Shown here piece by piece: positions 7,601 to 8,538 of a stretch of DNA of 8,538 nucleotides (position 1 is its first letter; every line of letters starts with the position of its first letter). Source of the DNA: Planctomycetaceae bacterium (GTDB lineage Bacteria > Planctomycetota > Planctomycetia > Pirellulales > Pirellulaceae); NCBI GenBank assembly GCA_002862265.1, contig PKCQ01000284.1, positions 1 to 8,538 on the forward strand, given 5' to 3'. The notes below the pieces were generated by a model that did no database searches, was not told the DNA's origin, and was given only the letters and a program-made list of their open reading frames with translations. The translations under genes were made by a program, and so were the position numbers.

Positions 7601-7750
7601 GCCAAGTTGTCGAACGAGAACTTCATTAGCCGCGCTCCCGAAGACGTTGTCGCCAAGGAACGAGAAGCTCTCGAGGACTTGAAGCAACAACTCGCTGCAG
7701 TTCAGGAAACTCTCAAGCGAATAAGGGAAGCCCTGGGCGCATCGGAGTGA
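4649..7750 (+). CDS. valS: valyl-tRNA synthetase
   Basis: Class I synthetase that charges tRNA-Val with valine and edits mischarged threonine. The product is 1033 residues, longer than the usual 880-950. ATP site: PPPNVTGALHLGHAL, with the HIGH-type HLGH at 56-59. CP1 editing domain about 182-390: TTRPETMLGD (227-236) and ITPAHDPNDYEVG (329-341), split by a charged insertion at about 244-300. Then DVLDTWFSSALW (534-545), and the KMSKS loop as GMSKSKGN (611-618), first Lys replaced by Gly. An extra zinc-ribbon-like segment, C656-x2-C659-x17-C677-x2-C680, sits before RNFGNKLWNA (711-720), where the anticodon-binding helical domain starts. A charged C-terminal coiled coil spans about 960-1033. 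ATG 4649 is the first possible start: the frame is open back only to stops at 4523-4528, with no ATG, GTG or TTG between. There is no clear Shine-Dalgarno site. Identity is certain. Confidence 0.98.
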   Translation: MSDLSDSIPNRFDFKQQSGEIYAAWEADGCFHAKPDPERKPFTIVIPPPNVTGALHLGHALNNTLQDIQVRWHRMRGFEALWMPGTDHAGIATQAVVEKRLKEDENKTRHDLGREKLVERIWDWKAEYETRILDQLRSMGCSCDWERTRFTLDDTCAKAVRTTFADLFAKGLIFRGKRLVNWDTYLQTAVSDDEVFHAATKGHFWHFRYPVIDPQAGEPTHVTIATTRPETMLGDSAVAVHPEPEKALDAAEAQLRDKLLAAPEKEQEAIQQQLNALAERRTTHLPLLITLAEMAKRGTKLMLPLLNRPIDLIADEWAKPEMGSGCVKITPAHDPNDYEVGLRCGLEMINILNPDGTLNGEAGSYQGLTIKKARTQVVANLEEQGLMVEIEDREIDLAHSDRSKTPIEPYLADQWFVKMDQLAQNAMDAVTDSRVKIFPERYAKGYLDWLSEKRDWPVGRQLWWGHQIPIWTQTFDSAEAATAAADAFNTRPEKAEGLLSATVEAPATIHVCIRDEGHALESELEQSGYTRQEDVLDTWFSSALWPHSTLGWPDKNADLDYFYPTNTLITSRDIITLWVARMVLMGLNNLDEVPFKEVYIHPKILDGFGEGMSKSKGNGVDPLDVMDKFGPDALRFGLTWLAAETQDVRMPVQYECPHCEAVINQTKKNRELAIIPCPKCNGVFSTQWAKTDEERAQPRGAVLSERFELARNFGNKLWNAARFVMINLEGFEPQQLDIASLPLEDRWILSRLSTTTQKVTEAIGRYHYSDAARLLYDFAWDEFCSYYVEMAKPRFQDPEKKSATQQVLAHTLDQLLRLLHPMVPFITEAIWQQMEQFGSVRCLNGQAEEQKWLMRSSWPEANLSHQDRQIETQFASFVAALGALREIRARQGIKPKDTVRFMINCDADTVALLEPMRPYFKALAGAECDGLGTSFEDLQVPPAQISVDGMEISVDLGEFIDLTAELTRNEKLEANLTKQAGGKEAKLSNENFISRAPEDVVAKEREALEDLKQQLAAVQETLKRIREALGASE

Positions 7751-8039
7751 TTCTCATCCAAACCCGGTGATACGTACCCAAGACTGGAACCAACCTTAGC
7801 AGGCTGCTGCCTGGACAGAGAACTTGCTGTTTCCCAGCCAATCGAAGCTGCGAGATAGCTGCGAAAAAGTGGGACTATGTTTCTTCGCTTCAGCAATATC
7901 GCCATCGCGATGCTGTACAGCGAAAGAATCGTGGACAGAAGAAGAAGGTCGTCGCCAAGAGCCCAAAAGGGAATTGGGGCAACCGTAACTCCGTTCTTGT
8001 TGCTAATGATTGTCTCTCACATCGACCGCGCATCAGACC

Positions 8040-8068
8040 ACGCTACGAAATAGCGTAGAACAGTGTTC
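8040..8068. repeat. two adjacent short inverted repeats
   Basis: ACGCTA (8040-8045) pairs with TAGCGT (8051-8056) around a 5-base loop CGAAA; GAACA (8058-8062) pairs with TGTTC (8064-8068) around one base. They lie in the non-coding gap between two converging genes. They could be a folded RNA element or a protein binding site; nothing in the sequence decides this. Confidence 0.35.
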
Positions 8069-8155
8069 CTTCCGTTGGAATGCGTGGGACGACGCGTTGC
8101 CATCTGAAACTTGTGGTTTTCTTAGCGTTCTCGAGTCCCCCAGCGTCGAGTTGTT

Positions 8156-8167
8156 GCAACATGTTGC
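8156..8167. repeat. perfect 12-base palindrome
   Basis: GCAACATGTTGC is identical to its own reverse complement. It lies in non-coding DNA between valS and hisI. A dimeric regulator could bind such a site, but no regulated gene starts nearby, so chance is also possible. Confidence 0.35.
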
Positions 8168-8195
8168 TAAAGCGAGCCAACGCCTGAGGCTGAGC

Positions 8196-8221
8196 GTAGA
8201 ATAAAACCTTGCTTCAAGTTT
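8196..8221 (-). terminator. possible intrinsic terminator of hisI
   Basis: Read on the minus strand, AAACTTG-AAG-CAAGGTTT folds into a 7-pair stem (AAAC with GTTT, TTG with CAA, one G bulged) with a 3-base loop, followed by TATTCT, so the 3' side is T-rich. It lies about 35 bases downstream of the hisI stop, where a terminator would be expected. The stem is AT-rich, so it would be weak. Confidence 0.35.
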
Positions 8222-8256
8222 CATGCTGAAAAGCTGCTAAGAATCTCGAATGCAGA

Positions 8257-8538
8257 CTACTTTTTGCCGTAGATTTCTTCGGCTGTTTTGAGCTGTTCTT
8301 CGCAGATGGACCAACCCAACACATCCGAAGTTTCAGCATCTTCAGCTTTGCGGAAGAAGCACGAAGCAAAACCTTCGTGACATGGGGCACCGTGCTGGGT
8401 GACGAGCAGCAGGATGGCGTCAGCGTCGCAATCGACTCGGATTTCGTGAACATCTTGATAGTGTCCGCTTGTTTCCCCTTTTCGCCAAAGCTCTCGGCGG
8501 CTGCGACTGTAGTAGACGCCGCGGCGAGTACGAATCGT
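8257..8538 (-). CDS. hisI: phosphoribosyl-AMP cyclohydrolase, C-terminal part
   Basis: The last 93 residues of HisI on the minus strand, with the stop TAG at 8257-8259 and the N-terminus beyond the right edge. HisI opens the purine ring of phosphoribosyl-AMP, the third step of histidine synthesis, in the cytoplasm. Family hallmarks are all present in order: YYSRSRRELWRKGETSGHYQ (fragment residues 9-28), VDCDADA (35-41) with the metal-binding aspartates and one zinc cysteine, and APCHEGFASC (51-60) with the other two zinc cysteines. The three cysteines (37, 53, 60) are spaced as in characterised single-domain HisI proteins. The end GWSICEEQLKTAEEIYGKK leaves no room for a fused HisE (pyrophosphohydrolase) domain, so this is a stand-alone HisI; with a family length near 130, about 35-45 residues are missing from the window. 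No other his gene is visible here. Confidence 0.95.
   Translation of the reverse strand, partial: TIRTRRGVYYSRSRRELWRKGETSGHYQDVHEIRVDCDADAILLLVTQHGAPCHEGFASCFFRKAEDAETSDVLGWSICEEQLKTAEEIYGKK

Larger units (their letters stand above)
7751..8256. other. intergenic region between converging valS and hisI, no gene seen
   Basis: 506 bases. Short open frames on both strands have no recognisable domains, ribosome binding site or natural-looking composition. What it does hold are several short inverted repeats: CAGGC-TGCT-GCCTG (7800-7813), ACGCTA-CGAAA-TAGCGT (8040-8056), GAACA-G-TGTTC (8058-8068), the perfect 12-base palindrome GCAACATGTTGC (8156-8167), and the hairpin at 8204-8221 given separately. 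The first could help end valS transcripts but lacks a T run. Confidence 0.5.

Noticed and set aside
7786..7813. A GGAACC hexamer after valS as a second ECF promoter.
   Set aside because: No CGTC-type -10 lies 16-17 bases downstream and no gene follows on that strand.
7876..8052. A 58-codon frame starting ATG 7876 (MFLRFSNIAIAMLY...) with an Arg-rich part followed by a hydrophobic stretch, loosely like the start of a TadE-type pilin.
   Set aside because: No ribosome binding site, no family motif that really matches, and the resemblance rests on a few residues; probably chance.
8010..8204. 64-codon forward frame in the valS-hisI gap.
   Set aside because: No recognisable motif or ribosome binding site, and an equally long frame exists on the opposite strand of the same bases.
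8214..8453. 79-codon reverse frame overlapping hisI.
   Set aside because: It is out of frame with the clear HisI reading and shows no conserved motif.

Overview
The window looks like chromosomal DNA from a planctomycete, probably a Pirellulaceae-type member. Three signs point there: a small membrane protein beginning with the short N-terminal 'NPYAAP' motif common in planctomycete membrane proteins; an ECF sigma factor followed by a very long, low-complexity membrane-bound partner; and a valyl-tRNA synthetase with extra insertions. This placement is inference from protein style, not from a search.

Layout, left to right. (1) 3-731 (+): the C-terminal 242 residues of a larger protein of unknown function that enters from the left edge and ends in one membrane helix. 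(2) 858-1334 (+): a small NPYAAP membrane protein with a strong Shine-Dalgarno sequence, whose frame appears broken near 1180-1200; the likely true continuation is in another frame, up to 1398. (3) 1599-2240 (+): an RpoE-like ECF sigma factor, preceded by a good ECF-type promoter match at 1556-1583. (4) 2244-4319 (+): a 691-residue single-pass membrane protein that starts 3 bases after the sigma stop and has a zinc-less anti-sigma-like N-terminus. (5) 4649-7750 (+): valS, complete, 1033 codons. (6) 8257-8538 (-): the C-terminal 93 residues of HisI, entering from the right edge and converging on valS.

How they relate. The sigma and anti-sigma genes are almost certainly one transcription unit: the membrane protein would hold the sigma factor until an envelope signal arrives, and the promoter match suggests the sigma factor drives its own operon. 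valS (translation) and hisI (histidine synthesis) are housekeeping genes with no visible functional link to that pair. Long gaps at 4320-4648 and 7751-8256 hold no convincing gene, only short inverted repeats and a possible hisI terminator.

No defence system, mobile element, CRISPR array, tRNA or rRNA was recognised. The parts most worth a second look are the promoter inside the apparent N-terminal extension of the sigma gene, the large unexplained periplasmic part of the anti-sigma protein, the zinc-ribbon insertion in ValS, and the broken NPYAAP gene.
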